Shown here: positions 1 to 9,196 of the stretch, piece by piece
Layout of the letters: each line of letters starts with the position of its first letter
How positions within the stretch are numbered: position 1 is the stretch's first letter
NCBI GenBank assembly: GCA_963786195.1
Contig: CAWAYH010000007.1
Coordinates: 79,691-143,690, forward strand
Reading direction: 5' to 3'
Length of the DNA: 64,000 nt
DNA from: CAWAYH01 sp963786195
Lineage (GTDB): Bacteria; Acidobacteriota; Vicinamibacteria; Vicinamibacterales; 2-12-FULL-66-21
The notes under the pieces: generated by a model
Seen by the model: the letters and a program-made list of their open reading frames with translations, nothing else
Database searches by the model: none
What the model was told of the DNA's origin: nothing
Made by a program: the position numbers and the translations under genes

Positions 1-729
1 GGATCTCGCGGTCGTTGCCAACCGTGCCCGCAGGAATAACGGTCGTGGTGCGGGTGCCGTCGGCCATGACGCCCTCGACCATCCGCTGGCCGAGCTCTTC
101 TTCGTCGTGTTCGCGGGCCCCTGGGCCGTCCGCTCCTGGATGGCGCGCACCGGGCCGGACGCCGCGGCCGGCCGCTCGCTGGGAAGCGGGACCGGACCCG
201 TGGGGGTGACAACCGTCCCACCAGGAGTCCCCGGCCCCCCGACTCTCGCGCCGCCGCCGCCACCACCCCTGGCGCCGGCCGGCGCCACCATTGAGGGCAT
301 CGCCATGATGCCTGGCACCTTGTAGGCCGTGCGGCTCTCGGGATCGAGCGTGAAGCTCGTGCCCGCGACCGGATCGACGATCGTGATGCTGAGCGTTTCC
401 TTGCCGTCAGCGGACGTATTCGTCTGCTCGCGCCGCGTGCGCCCGTCGCTGTCGCGGTAGACCTTCGTGACCGATCGCCTGGCGATGCGATTGCCGTCGC
501 CCAGCGTCTGCTGGAACTCGGTCACCGATTCGGCCGCGTAGGGCGCGCCCTTGGTCACACGCGACTCGACCGCGACACGGCTCAACGGTGTGACTGCCGC
601 CTGTCGTTCGATCTCCGCGCGCGCGCCTTCGGTGATTAGCGTCCACTCCTGGACCCGAACCTGATCCTGAGCCTGCGGCGCAACCACTGCCGCCGACGCC
701 AGCGCAATAACCAACAACTTCTGCTTCAT
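1..729 (-). CDS. Exported hypothetical protein, partial and frameshifted
   Basis: The ATG at 729 follows an AAGGAG ribosome site 6 nt upstream and starts a short signal peptide (MKQKLLVIALASAAVVAPQA). The mature part is polar, with a Gly-rich stretch around 250-300. The frame changes near positions 90-140: the conserved-looking end, with EELGQRMVEGVMADGTR and TTTVIPAGTVGNDREI, is in another frame than the start. One indel would join them. The gene runs off the left edge. It sits 11 bp after the anti-sigma gene, so it is probably the third gene of that ECF operon and an envelope protein. Similar exported proteins of unknown function are common in Acidobacteria. I do not assign a function. Confidence 0.6.
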   Translation of the reverse strand, partial: MKQKLLVIALASAAVVAPQAQDQVRVQEWTLITEGARAEIERQAAVTPLSRVAVESRVTKGAPYAAESVTEFQQTLGDGNRIARRSVTKVYRDSDGRTRREQTNTSADGKETLSITIVDPVAGTSFTLDPESRTAYKVPGIMAMPSMVAPAGARGGGGGGARVGGPGTPGGTVVTPTGPVPLPSERPAAASGPVRAIQERTAQGPANTTKKSSASGWSRASWPTAPAPRPLFLRARLATTARS

Positions 730-740
730 CGTCTGCTCCT

Positions 741-1502
741 TCACCACTCACTCCGATTGGTGCCAACAGCAACAGTTCTGATTAGTCGAATCGCCCGCGG
801 CACACCATCCTGGCCGACGAGCAGATCGGCCCGGACAGGTCGGTTTACGGCATCGGGCAGAATATCGACGCCATACACGGGCAACGACGTCACCGGGATC
901 TCCACGCGCACGATCTGTCCGCTCTCGAACGCTGGCAGCCCCGCCGCCGCCGGGATCTGCACGAAACCTGTGGGATGGAGGACACGAGATGTTCGGGCGT
1001 CCGATCCACGTCGGTTTGCTGCCGTCCTTCCCGTCGTCGCGGGAGGCCTCGCGATCGCTGGCGTTTTCGTTGCCGTTGGTGTCGGCTCCTCTTGCGGTGC
1101 GACGACCGGCGGAACGCGGTTGTCCGAAATCGTCTGCCGCACGGCCTCCTTTGGCGCGTTCGCCAGACGCCAGGCCGCAATCGCTCCGACGCCGATCGCG
1201 ATCGCTGCCGCAACCTTCAGCCATCCGCGCGAGGCCCCGCTCGACGTCGACGCTCGCGCTGCCGCCTGCGACACATCGAATTCGTCCATCAGCCGCTGCT
1301 GCAGTGCGGCTGACGGTGCGGCGCCGGCCGTGCTCGCCAGCAACGCCCGCAGCCCGCCGCTCAGCGCCTGCTCTCGCTCGAACCGCGCCGCGCATGCCGC
1401 GCAGTGCTCGACGTGCGCGCGGATCGCGGCTGCCGTCCCCTCGCCGACTTCCATGCCGCGCGCGAGATCGACAATCGCCTCGTTCAACGTGTGACAGCTC
1501 AT
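741..1502 (-). CDS. Zinc-finger anti-sigma factor, membrane-anchored
   Basis: A 253-aa protein. It starts at MSCHTLNEAIVDLARG, where ATGA overlaps the sigma-factor stop, rather than at the longer upstream start. Residues 1-45 hold a zinc-finger motif of the zf-HC2/ZAS type, ending HVEHCAACAARFE (H-x3-C-x2-C). One transmembrane segment follows (WLKVAAAIAIGVGAIAAWRL), then a Pro/Thr-rich linker and a periplasmic C-terminal part. Proteins of this type hold an ECF sigma factor inactive at the membrane until an envelope signal arrives. The 4-bp overlap with the sigma gene supports this pairing. The signal is unknown. Confidence 0.85.
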   Translation of the reverse strand: MSCHTLNEAIVDLARGMEVGEGTAAAIRAHVEHCAACAARFEREQALSGGLRALLASTAGAAPSAALQQRLMDEFDVSQAAARASTSSGASRGWLKVAAAIAIGVGAIAAWRLANAPKEAVRQTISDNRVPPVVAPQEEPTPTATKTPAIARPPATTGRTAANRRGSDARTSRVLHPTGFVQIPAAAGLPAFESGQIVRVEIPVTSLPVYGVDILPDAVNRPVRADLLVGQDGVPRAIRLIRTVAVGTNRSEW

Positions 1503-2146
1503 GCGAAGCACCTGCCGCCGCGACCAGCCTGCGGCTGAACCTTGACACCATCTTCCGACTTCATGCGCTCGACTGCCGTCAGCTTGAGCGCCAGGAGTGC
1601 GCGTCCCCGGTGAAGGCGGGACCGGATGGTCCCGATCGCGCATCCCAGCGCAGCCGCGGCATCGGCGTACGTCGCTTCCTGCAGATCACAAAGAACGACC
1701 GCCTCGCGATATCTGAGCGGCAACGTGATGACTGCCTGACGCAACGCCTCGATCCGCTCAATCCTCGTGAGATCGCCCAGGGGATCGATGTCGTCTGCCG
1801 CGACATCTTCAATGCCCGAGTCGTCATCACCGGGTGCGCCCAGCGACTGGAGCGGCCGCTCCCGCTCGAGCCATCGCCGCACGTGATTCCTGGCGATCCC
1901 GCACAGCCAGGCCGCAACATCCGCGCGCGTCGGATCGTATCGGCCTGCGTCGCGCATCACTGCGACGAAGACTTCCTGGGTGATGTCTTCCGCTGCAGAC
2001 GGCGACGCCGTCATGTGCAGCGCGAACCGGAAGACCGTGCCGTGCCGGCGCTGAAACAGCGCGCCGAACGCCTCGCGGTCCCCTCCCGCCACGCGAGCCA
2101 GCAGCTCCTGATCCGATGTCCGAACGTCGAGGGGGCCGCGCAGCAT
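1499..2146 (-). CDS. RNA polymerase ECF sigma factor
   Basis: A 215-aa sigma-70 family protein counted from MLRGPLDVRTSDQELL; a longer upstream start at 2236 would overlap era and is less likely. Region 2 is seen as AEDITQEVFVAVMRDAGRYD, with FGALFQRRHGTVFRFALH before it. Region 4 is the helix-turn-helix LPLRYREAVVLCDLQEATYADAAAALGCAIGTI with RSRLHRGRALL, given here in pieces. It should redirect RNA polymerase to stress promoters and be held by the anti-sigma factor whose gene overlaps its stop codon. It probably autoregulates the operon. Confidence 0.9.
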   Translation of the reverse strand: MLRGPLDVRTSDQELLARVAGGDREAFGALFQRRHGTVFRFALHMTASPSAAEDITQEVFVAVMRDAGRYDPTRADVAAWLCGIARNHVRRWLERERPLQSLGAPGDDDSGIEDVAADDIDPLGDLTRIERIEALRQAVITLPLRYREAVVLCDLQEATYADAAAALGCAIGTIRSRLHRGRALLALKLTAVERMKSEDGVKVQPQAGRGGRCFA

Positions 2147-2232
2147 GGATTGTCGGTTTCGACGCCGACTACCCGTATTCGGCTGCGCGTCAGGGAAAGT
2201 TCCGAAATGTGACGCCTGGGGCCAGTAACGCG

Positions 2233-3150
2233 TCATCGCGGGGGCTTTCGGCGGGCCTTCCGGCTTTTGGGCAGGCCGAGCGCGTCGAGCACGCGTTCGT
2301 TGTTGCGCCAGTCGGGGTTCACCTTCACACGCAGATCGAGGAAGACCCTCGTGTCGAATAAACGCTCGAGATCGTGACGCGCATCGGTCCCGATCCGCTT
2401 GATCATCTCACCCCCGCGCCCGATGACGATCGGCTTTTGTGACTCCTGTTCGACGTAGATCGTGCAGTAGAGCTTCAACAGCTCGTCGCGCTCGGATTCG
2501 TCGAACTGGTCCACGGCCACGGCGGTCGAAAACGGTAACTCCGCGTGCGTATGCTGCAGCACCTTCTCCCGCACGATCTCCGCCGCCAGCACGCGCTCGG
2601 GTTGATCCGTCAGGTAGTCGTCAGGGTAGATCGGATTCGCCTGCGGCATGTGATCGAGCAATACCCGCTCGAGACGGTCGACGCCGTCCCCTGTCGCCGC
2701 CGAGACAGGGACGATCGCAGCGAAGCGATACCATTTCTGTGCACGCTCCATCAGCGGCAGGAGCGTCGGTTTGGAGACCAGGTCGATCTTGTTGAGGACC
2801 AGCACGACAGGCGCCGTGACCCTCTGAAGCAGCCCGGACACGTACTCGTCACCGCGTCCCGGTCGGCTCGATGCGTCGAACAACAGCGTGACGACATCTA
2901 CTTCCCGCAGCGTCTCGACGGCGGCATCGACCATGCGGACGTTGAGCCGGTGCAACGGCCTGTGAATTCCGGGAGTATCGACGAACACGATCTGCCCGTC
3001 GTCATAGTTCTTCACGCCGACGATGCGGTTGCGCGTGGTCTGCGGCTTGTCGGACACGATCGCGATCTTGGTGCCGACGATGAGGTTGAGGAGGGTGGAC
3101 TTGCCGGCGTTCGGACGTCCGATGAGCGACGCGAACCCGGCGCGCGCCAT
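2233..3150 (-). CDS. era: GTPase Era, 16S rRNA-binding ribosome biogenesis factor
   Basis: A 305-aa protein starting MARAGFASLIGRPNAGKST. The G1 motif is GRPNAGKST, G3 is DTPG, and G4 is NKID. The C-terminal KH domain shows SQKPIVIGRGGEMIKRIG. Era binds the 3' end of 16S rRNA and couples GTP hydrolysis to 30S maturation at the membrane. The longer open frame upstream (to 3270) overlaps corC and lacks family similarity. Era comes 10 bp after corC in the conserved phoH-ybeY-corC-era order. The frame is intact. Confidence 0.97.
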   Translation of the reverse strand: MARAGFASLIGRPNAGKSTLLNLIVGTKIAIVSDKPQTTRNRIVGVKNYDDGQIVFVDTPGIHRPLHRLNVRMVDAAVETLREVDVVTLLFDASSRPGRGDEYVSGLLQRVTAPVVLVLNKIDLVSKPTLLPLMERAQKWYRFAAIVPVSAATGDGVDRLERVLLDHMPQANPIYPDDYLTDQPERVLAAEIVREKVLQHTHAELPFSTAVAVDQFDESERDELLKLYCTIYVEQESQKPIVIGRGGEMIKRIGTDARHDLERLFDTRVFLDLRVKVNPDWRNNERVLDALGLPKSRKARRKPPR

Positions 3151-3160
3151 TGCCGGCGCG

Positions 3161-4408
3161 TCAGCGGCTCTCCACCGGCGTCTGGGCGCGGCGGAATCGG
3201 ACCTTGTGGATGCGGCGGCGGTCGGCCTCGAGGACCTCCACCTGCAGGCCGTCGAGCTCGAAGTTCTCACCCACGGCCGGCACGCGGCCGACCCGCGTCA
3301 GGATGTACCCGCCGACCGTCTCGAACCCCTGGGGCTCGATCTCGACGTCGAGCCTGTCGCGGAATTCGTCGATGCTCACCTTGGCGCTGAACACCCACGA
3401 GCCGTTCCCCTCGTCGATGACGGGCTCCATCTCGACGTCGTACTCGTCGCGAATCTCGCCGACGATCTGTTCGAGAAGATCCTCCAGCGTCACGAGCCCG
3501 GCCGTGCCGCCGTACTCGTCGACCACAATCGCCATCTGGACCTGCTTGCGCTGAAACTCCTTCAACAGTTCCGGCACGCGCTTGGTTTCGGGGACGAACG
3601 TAACCGGCCGGATGAACCCGGCGATGGAGCGCCCGCCGACCTCATCGTCTGCCAGCAGCATCACATCCTTGAGGAAGACAACGCCCAGGATGTTGTCGAG
3701 GTTATCCTTGAACACCGGGATCCGCGAATACTCCTGATCGCGGAAGAGCGCGCGCAGCTGCTCGACGTCGGCGTCGGCCGGAATGGCGACGATGTCGGGA
3801 CGCGGCGTCATGACCTCGCGCACGAGCGTCCCGCCGAAATCCACGATCGACTGGAGCAGGCGGCGTTCGTCGCGCTCGATCAATCCCTGCTCTTCGCCAG
3901 CCTCGAGGTAGGCGTGCGCGACCTCGCCGGGCTCCTCTTCCGCGCCGTTGGCGGCGACGGGGTTCTCGCGGTCGCGCCGGCTCTCGATGATGAGCCGGAC
4001 CAGGGTGCCTGTCAGCGGATGCAGGAACCGCGCGGCAAAGTCGAAGGGCGGCAGCAGGATCTCCAGCGCCTTCTCGGGATTCCGCCGGACGATGAGCAGC
4101 GGCAGCACGTGCTCGAACAGCAGGATGAACACTGCGACGAACAGCAGCAGCATCCCGATCGAGGAAAAGCCCTCCGCGCCGGTGATGACCGCAAAAACGA
4201 CGGTCGCGAGCGAGAAGATCAGGCCGAGCATCAGCCGGGCCGGGACGAACAGCAGGATGGGATCGTCGAGGTAGAACCCGAGGCGATCGTCGCGGCCGCC
4301 GCGCTCGACCATCAGGCGGAGCGAGAGCCGCATGAGCGCGCTGAACGCGGTCTCGATCGTGCCGACGTAGATCGCGGCCAGCGCGAGGAGGATCAGCAGC
4401 GCAATCAT
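3161..4408 (-). CDS. CorC/HlyC-type CBS-domain membrane protein (CNNM/DUF21)
   Basis: Counted from MIALLILLALAAIYVG, the protein has about 415 aa. It has N-terminal transmembrane segments (DUF21/CNNM type), then two CBS motifs (MTPRPDIVAIPADADVEQL and VPELLKEFQRKQVQMAIVVD). The CBS region carries the family hallmark DEYGGTAGLVTLEDLLEQIV. A C-terminal CorC_HlyC domain follows (SIDEFRDRLDVEIEPQGFET). The family is linked to Mg2+/cation homeostasis. No good ribosome site precedes the internal ATG at 4408, and the open frame continues upstream without a stop into the YbeY domain, so the product may be a YbeY-CorC fusion. Spacing to era is 10 bp. Confidence 0.9.
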   Translation of the reverse strand: MIALLILLALAAIYVGTIETAFSALMRLSLRLMVERGGRDDRLGFYLDDPILLFVPARLMLGLIFSLATVVFAVITGAEGFSSIGMLLLFVAVFILLFEHVLPLLIVRRNPEKALEILLPPFDFAARFLHPLTGTLVRLIIESRRDRENPVAANGAEEEPGEVAHAYLEAGEEQGLIERDERRLLQSIVDFGGTLVREVMTPRPDIVAIPADADVEQLRALFRDQEYSRIPVFKDNLDNILGVVFLKDVMLLADDEVGGRSIAGFIRPVTFVPETKRVPELLKEFQRKQVQMAIVVDEYGGTAGLVTLEDLLEQIVGEIRDEYDVEMEPVIDEGNGSWVFSAKVSIDEFRDRLDVEIEPQGFETVGGYILTRVGRVPAVGENFELDGLQVEVLEADRRRIHKVRFRRAQTPVESR

Positions 4409-4937
4409 GCTCGTGCCCGGCGGCCGCGCGGGACGCCCGGCCGCGCGCTCGATCAGACTCGACCCGAGCCCGCCCTTCCGACGCAGCCGTGCTTCGAGGC
4501 GAAGCATGCGGCCATCATCGTCGGAATCGTGGTGATCGTAGCCCAGAAGGTGCAGCAACCCATGGAGCGCAAGCACCCGAAGCTCGGATTGAAGCGAATG
4601 CCCGGCCTCGCGCGCCTGACGCCGCGCCACGCCTGTGGCGATGACGATGTCGCCGAGCGGAGATCCCTCCGGCGTAGCGCTGACGCGGAACTGACGTTCC
4701 GCGCTCTTCTGACGCGCCGTTCGCCGAAAACGACAAGACGTCCGTCGGTCGATTCTGCCGGCGGTAGCGATGGTTCAACGCGCGCATGCGCGCGTCGCTC
4801 ACCAGCGCCACGCCGACCAGGCCGCGCGCGCGGCTCGGCGCAATCGACGTCAGCCAGCCGGCCAGGCCGCCGTCAGCCAGCGGACGGCCCGCGCCGTCCG
4901 TGACCGTGACCCGCAGGCGCCTACTGTCGGGATCCAC
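4409..4937 (-). CDS. ybeY: Endoribonuclease YbeY, frameshifted, fused in frame to CorC
   Basis: The gene starts at GTG 4937 (product begins MDPDSRRLRVTVTDG) and overlaps the phoH stop by 17 bp. The N-terminal half (NHRYRRQNRPTDVLSF) and C-terminal half (LGDIVIATGVARRQAREAG, then the zinc site HGLLHLLGYDHHDSDDDGRM) lie in different frames; a single indel near 4690-4720 separates them. YbeY is a metal-dependent RNase needed for 16S rRNA 3' maturation and ribosome quality control. The three-His site is complete. No stop codon separates the end of YbeY (near RRKGGL) from the CorC start. The indel is most likely a sequencing error because the gene is normally essential or near-essential. Confidence 0.85.
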
Positions 4938-5887
4938 CGTACGACTCGTAAGCCTTGACGATCTGCTGCACGAGCTGATGACGCACGACGTCCCGCTCGT
5001 CGAAGTGAACGAACGCGATCCCTTCGATGCTGCCCACGATCTTCATCGCTTCCACGAGTCCAGAGGTCCGCCCCGTGGGCAGATCGATCTGGGTGATGTC
5101 GCCGGTAATGACCGCCTTCGATCCGAATCCGAGCCGCGTCAGGAACATCTTCATCTGCTCGGACGTCGTGTTCTGCGCTTCATCCAGGATGACGAACGCG
5201 TCGTTGAGCGTGCGGCCGCGCATGAACGCAATCGGGGCCACCTCGATCGTGCCGCGCTCGAGCATCCGCTCGACCCGCTCGAGATCGATCATGTCGTAGA
5301 GCGCATCGTACAGCGGACGCAGATACGGGTTGACCTTCTCCTGGAGATCGCCCGGCAGGAACCCGAGCTTCTCCCCCGCCTCCACGGCAGGCCGCGCCAG
5401 AATAATACGGCTGATGCGCTTCGCGAGCAGATAGGAAACCGCCTGCGCCATCGCCAGATACGTCTTGCCGGTACCCGGCGGGCCCGATCCCGAAGACGAT
5501 GTCGTGCTTCTCGATGGCGTCCAGGTATCTGCGCTGATTGACGCTCTTGGGGAGCACCTGCCGCTTCCCGGACGGCCGCGAGCCGCGCAGGAAGTACTCG
5601 GCAAGCTCGACCTGGTCGTCCTGCGCCATGAGCTGCGCCGCCGTGCGCACGTCGCCCTTGGCCAGCTTGTATCCGCTGCGGATCAACCCCGCCAGCTGAT
5701 CCAGCACGCGCTCGGCCCGGCCAACGTCGCCCGATTCACCCTCGAGGATGACCTCGTGCCCGTTGGTGCGGATGCGAACGTTGAACTGGTTTTCGAGCTG
5801 CTTGAGGTTTTCGTCGTAGTTCCCGAACAGGGATTCGACCCCCTCATCCGGGATGGTGACCTTTCGAAGGACGGTGGCGGAGGGTAT
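4921..5887 (-). CDS. phoH: PhoH-family ATPase, frameshifted inside the Walker A motif
   Basis: The N-terminal part (FGNYDENLKQLENQFNVRIR, KH-like) is in one frame and the ATPase domain in another. The join falls in the Walker A motif: one extra C in a CCC run near 5476-5478 turns GPAGTGKTYLA into GPAGYRQD. The C-terminal part shows AFVILDEAQNTT (Walker B) and VITGDITQIDLP. An AAGGAG box lies at 5896-5901 and points to an in-frame ATA at 5887. No ATG or GTG is well placed, so the true start is uncertain and could reflect another error. PhoH/PhoL proteins are RNA-associated ATPases. This one heads the phoH-ybeY-corC-era group. Confidence 0.88.
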
Positions 5888-5895
5888 AGCTGTAA

Positions 5896-5933
5896 CTCCT
5901 TGAAAAACAAGCGGATTATGCCCTATTTTACCA
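5896..5933 (-). promoter_or_regulatory. phoH promoter and ribosome site
   Basis: Read on the minus strand, TGG-TAAAAT (5925-5933) is an extended -10 box. It is followed about 24 nt later by AAGGAG (5896-5901). Just upstream at 5937-5951 a perfect 7-bp inverted repeat (CCCGCGT-g-ACGCGGG) lies where a -35/operator site would be. The promoter separates the phoH group from aspS. Confidence 0.55.
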
Positions 5934-5952
5934 TACCCGCGTGACGCGGGTG

Positions 5953-6041
5953 TTAACTGGGCTCTAGGCTCTGGGCTCCAGGCTCTAGGCACTGGACAAG
6001 TGCTTTTGCCGAAGCCCAGAGCCTGAAGTCCAGAGCCTAAC
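5953..6041. repeat. Degenerate tandem word repeat with inverted half (GGCTCTA family)
   Basis: Between aspS and phoH, about 7-bp units such as GGCTCTA, GGCTCTG and GGCTCCA repeat in tandem, followed by their inverse complement (CCAGAGCC, CCCAGAGCC). The whole block can fold as a long imperfect hairpin and may double as the aspS terminator. Same style as the repeats at 56376-56592. Confidence 0.7.
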
Positions 6042-7809
6042 TCAACTCCGTGCGCAGCTTGAGCTCCTTCAGCTGCTTCGCGCTCACGGTGGACGGCGCC
6101 CCCGCCATGAGGTCCATCGCCTGCGCCGTCTTGGGGAACGCAATCACGTCCCGGATCGAGGGCTCGCCGCAGAGGATCGCGACGATGCGATCGAGACCCA
6201 GCGCGATGCCCCCGTGCGGCGGCGTGCCGAACTCGAGCGCTTCGAGAAAGAATCCGAACCGCAGCTTCGCTTCCTCATCCGAGATCTGCAGCAGCTTGAA
6301 GATGAGGCGCTGGAGCGCCTGGTCGTGGATTCGGATGCTTCCCCCGGCGATCTCGCTGCCGTTCAGCACGAGATCGTAGGCACGGGCCCGCGCGCGGCCC
6401 GGATCGGTCTCGAGCAGGCCTGCGTCGCTCTCAAGAGGCGAGGTGAACGGGTGGTGCATGAACTCGTAGCGCTTCTCGTCCTCGATCCACTCGAACATCG
6501 GAAAGTCCACGACCCACAGGAACGCATACTTCTTCGGATCGAGGAGATTCTCCTTCCGTGCAACGTGCAGCCGGAGCTGCCCGAGCAGCCTCGAGGTGGG
6601 ATCGTGCTTGCCGGCCGCCATCAGGAGCAGGTCCGGAGGTCCGGCCGAGGCGAGCTCGAGCGCGCGGCGAATCGCGCCTTCGCCGGCGGCCTTCAGCGCG
6701 GAGCTCTGCACGGTCCCCTCGGGCGCTCGTGCCCACACCAGTCCGCTCGATCCCAGCTGCTTTGCCTGTTCGACGAGCTCGCCCAGCTCGCGGCGCGAAT
6801 AGCGGGCCGCGCCCGGAACGACGAACCCGCGCACTGCCCCGCCGGCGTCCAGCGCGTCCCGGAACAACGAGAACTCGGACGTGCGAAACGCCTCGGAGAC
6901 GTCGCGAATCTCCATGCCGAATCGGAGGTCCGGCTTGTCGGACCCGTACTTCGCGATCGCTTCCGCATACGGCATCCGGAGGAACGGCCGCGTTGCCTGA
7001 TGGCCCACGAGCGCCATCAGCCTGACCATCAACGGCTCGATGACGGAGAACACCAGGTTCTCGGTGGCAAACGAGATCTCGACGTCGATCTGCGTGAACT
7101 CGGGCTGGCGATCCGCTCGCAGATCCTCGTCGCGGAAGCACTTGACGATCTGAAAGTACCGATCCATCCCCGAGATCATCAGGATCTGCTTGAAGATCTG
7201 CGGCGACTGCGGGAGCGCGTAGAACTGCCCGGGATGTACGCGGCTCGGCACGAGGTAGTCGCGCGCGCCCTCCGGCGTCGACTTCGTCAGGAGCGGCGTC
7301 TCGATTTCGAGGAAGCCCTCCTCGTCGAAGAACTTCCGCGTCTCCATGGTCACGCGGTGTCGCAGCGCGATGTTGTGCTGCATCCGCGCCCGGCGCAGGT
7401 CGAGGTAGCGGTATCTCAGACGCGTGTCCTCGGACACCACCGAGTCGTCGGCAATCGCAAACGGCGGCGTCCTGGCGTCGTTGAGCAGGCGCACCTCGTG
7501 CGCGGCCACTTCGATCTCGCCGGTCCTGACCTTGGTGTTGACCGTCTCGGGCGATCGGCGCTCGACGCTGCCGAGCGCCGCGATGACGAACTCGGCCCGC
7601 AGGCGCTGAGCGGCCGCGAGGAGCGCGTCATTGTCGCGAACGACGACCTGCGTGATGCCGTGGCGATCGCGGATGTCGATGAACACGAGCGATCCCAGAT
7701 CGCGGATCCGATGCACCCAGCCAAGCAGCACGACATCGGTGCCGACATCGGCGGCGGTGAGCGCGCCGCACGTGTGCGTGCGCGCGAGAGTTCCCAGCGG
7801 TTGAGTCAT
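6037..7809 (-). CDS. aspS: Aspartyl-tRNA synthetase
   Basis: A 590-aa intact class II synthetase of the bacterial type. It has an N-terminal OB-fold anticodon-binding domain (LGWVHRIRDLGSLVFIDIRD) and motif 2 at FRDEDLRADRQPEFTQIDVE. A bacterial GAD insertion lies in the middle (about residues 300-410), and motif 3 is GIALGLDRIVAIL. It charges tRNA-Asp; whether it also charges tRNA-Asn cannot be decided by eye. Its ATG overlaps the hisS stop (ATGA at 7806-7809), so the two are co-translated. The repeat block at 5953-6041 follows the stop. Confidence 0.97.
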   Translation of the reverse strand: MTQPLGTLARTHTCGALTAADVGTDVVLLGWVHRIRDLGSLVFIDIRDRHGITQVVVRDNDALLAAAQRLRAEFVIAALGSVERRSPETVNTKVRTGEIEVAAHEVRLLNDARTPPFAIADDSVVSEDTRLRYRYLDLRRARMQHNIALRHRVTMETRKFFDEEGFLEIETPLLTKSTPEGARDYLVPSRVHPGQFYALPQSPQIFKQILMISGMDRYFQIVKCFRDEDLRADRQPEFTQIDVEISFATENLVFSVIEPLMVRLMALVGHQATRPFLRMPYAEAIAKYGSDKPDLRFGMEIRDVSEAFRTSEFSLFRDALDAGGAVRGFVVPGAARYSRRELGELVEQAKQLGSSGLVWARAPEGTVQSSALKAAGEGAIRRALELASAGPPDLLLMAAGKHDPTSRLLGQLRLHVARKENLLDPKKYAFLWVVDFPMFEWIEDEKRYEFMHHPFTSPLESDAGLLETDPGRARARAYDLVLNGSEIAGGSIRIHDQALQRLIFKLLQISDEEAKLRFGFFLEALEFGTPPHGGIALGLDRIVAILCGEPSIRDVIAFPKTAQAMDLMAGAPSTVSAKQLKELKLRTELS

Positions 7810-9188
7810 AGTGGTTGCGTGTCGGCGGCCGGCGCCTCGCTCGGCCGGAACCAGGCCGTCACCTCTCCCCGGTCGACGCTCGTCTGCTCGCCGGTCCCCA
7901 TGTTCTTGATCGTGACGCGGCCGGCCGCACGTTCGTCGCTGCCGACGACGGTCACATACGGGATGCCTTTGCCGGACGCATATTTGAACTGCTTGCCCAG
8001 CTTGTCGGGCTCCGGGTACACCTCGACCGACACGCCGGCCTTGCGCAGCTCCGTCGCCAGCTCCAGGGCATCCTCGACAGGTTCGCCCTCGAACAACGTC
8101 ACCAGCACCATCGCGCCGCTGCTCTGCAGGTCAGCCGGGAACATCCCCCGTTCGGTCATGACGACGAGAATCCGCTCGAGCCCGAGCGAAAACCCGCACG
8201 CCGGGATGTCCTCGCCCAGGAACATGCCGATCAACCCGTCGTAGCGTCCGCCGCCACCAAGGCTCCCGGCAAGGTCGGGCACGTTGACTTCCATGATCGC
8301 GCCTGTGTAGTACGAGAGACCACGCGCCAGGCTCGGCGTGAGCGCGACGTGGTTGCGTGCGCTGGTGGCGTCGCACAGGCTCAGGATCTGCCGCAACTCG
8401 GCCACCGCGGCTTCGCCGGCCGGATGTCCGGCCACGTGCTGCGCGGCCCGCTCCAATCGCCGGGCGTTCAGCCGCTCCAGATCGGACCACCCGTCCGCCC
8501 CCGCATCGTCGTACGCGTTCAGCAGGCCCTCGATCGCGGCGCGGGCCACTCCGCGCTTCTCCAGGTCGGCCGCGACGCCCTCCCGGCCGATCTTGTCCAT
8601 CTTGTCGATCGCCACCAGCGCCTGATCGTGCAGCGCCGCGGGGACGCCAAGGGTGTCGAGCGTGCCGAGCAACAGCCCCCGGTGGTTCAGCCGCACCACG
8701 AAGTCCGAGAACCCGAGGGCCAGGAACACGTCGCTGACCGCTGAGCACAGTTCCGCCTCGACGACCATCGATCGTGATCCGATCGCGTCGACGTCACACT
8801 GATAGAATTCGCGAAACCTGCCGCGCGCCGGCCGATCGGCCCGCCACACGGGCTGAATCTGGTAGCGCTTGAAGAACCGCGGCAACTTGCCTCGATGCTC
8901 GGCGACGACTCTTGCCAGCGGCACCGTCAGGTCGTAGCGGAGCGCGAGATCGGTTTCACCGGAGCCTTCGTGTTCACCCCGCCGAAGGACCTTGAAAATG
9001 AGCTTCGCGCCCTCGTCGCCGTACTTCCCCGTCAACGTCTCGATGTTCTCGAGCGCCGGCGTCTCGAGCGGCTCGAAACCGTAGCGCTGATACACCTGCT
9101 CGATGTTGACGATCACGTGGTTGCGTCGCCGCACGTCGTCTGGCAGGAAGTCGCGCATGCCCCGTGCGGGGCGCGTCTCGGCCGGCAT
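7806..9188 (-). CDS. hisS: Histidyl-tRNA synthetase
   Basis: A 460-aa intact class II synthetase. Motif 1 region is RPARGMRDFLPDDVRRRN, motif 2 is FREFYQCDVDAIG, and the HisA/HisB signatures LARGLSYYTGAIMEV and GGGRYDGLIGMF are present. Motif 3 is ACGFSLGLERILVV. The C-terminal anticodon-binding domain covers roughly residues 335-440. The start at 9188 lies only 25 bp from the divergent start at 9214. A -10-like box TAGAAT lies 9 nt before its ATG, so the leader is very short or absent. It is translationally coupled to aspS. Confidence 0.97.
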   Translation of the reverse strand: MPAETRPARGMRDFLPDDVRRRNHVIVNIEQVYQRYGFEPLETPALENIETLTGKYGDEGAKLIFKVLRRGEHEGSGETDLALRYDLTVPLARVVAEHRGKLPRFFKRYQIQPVWRADRPARGRFREFYQCDVDAIGSRSMVVEAELCSAVSDVFLALGFSDFVVRLNHRGLLLGTLDTLGVPAALHDQALVAIDKMDKIGREGVAADLEKRGVARAAIEGLLNAYDDAGADGWSDLERLNARRLERAAQHVAGHPAGEAAVAELRQILSLCDATSARNHVALTPSLARGLSYYTGAIMEVNVPDLAGSLGGGGRYDGLIGMFLGEDIPACGFSLGLERILVVMTERGMFPADLQSSGAMVLVTLFEGEPVEDALELATELRKAGVSVEVYPEPDKLGKQFKYASGKGIPYVTVVGSDERAAGRVTIKNMGTGEQTSVDRGEVTAWFRPSEAPAADTQPL

Positions 9189-9196
9189 GAAGGATC

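Noticed and set aside
3023..4903. Long plus-strand open frame of 626 codons opposite corC/ybeY
   Set aside because: GC-rich shadow of the minus-strand genes; no family motifs, Arg/Asp/His-rich.
6214..8244. Long plus-strand open frame of 676 codons opposite aspS and hisS
   Set aside because: Antisense shadow of two certain tRNA synthetase genes.
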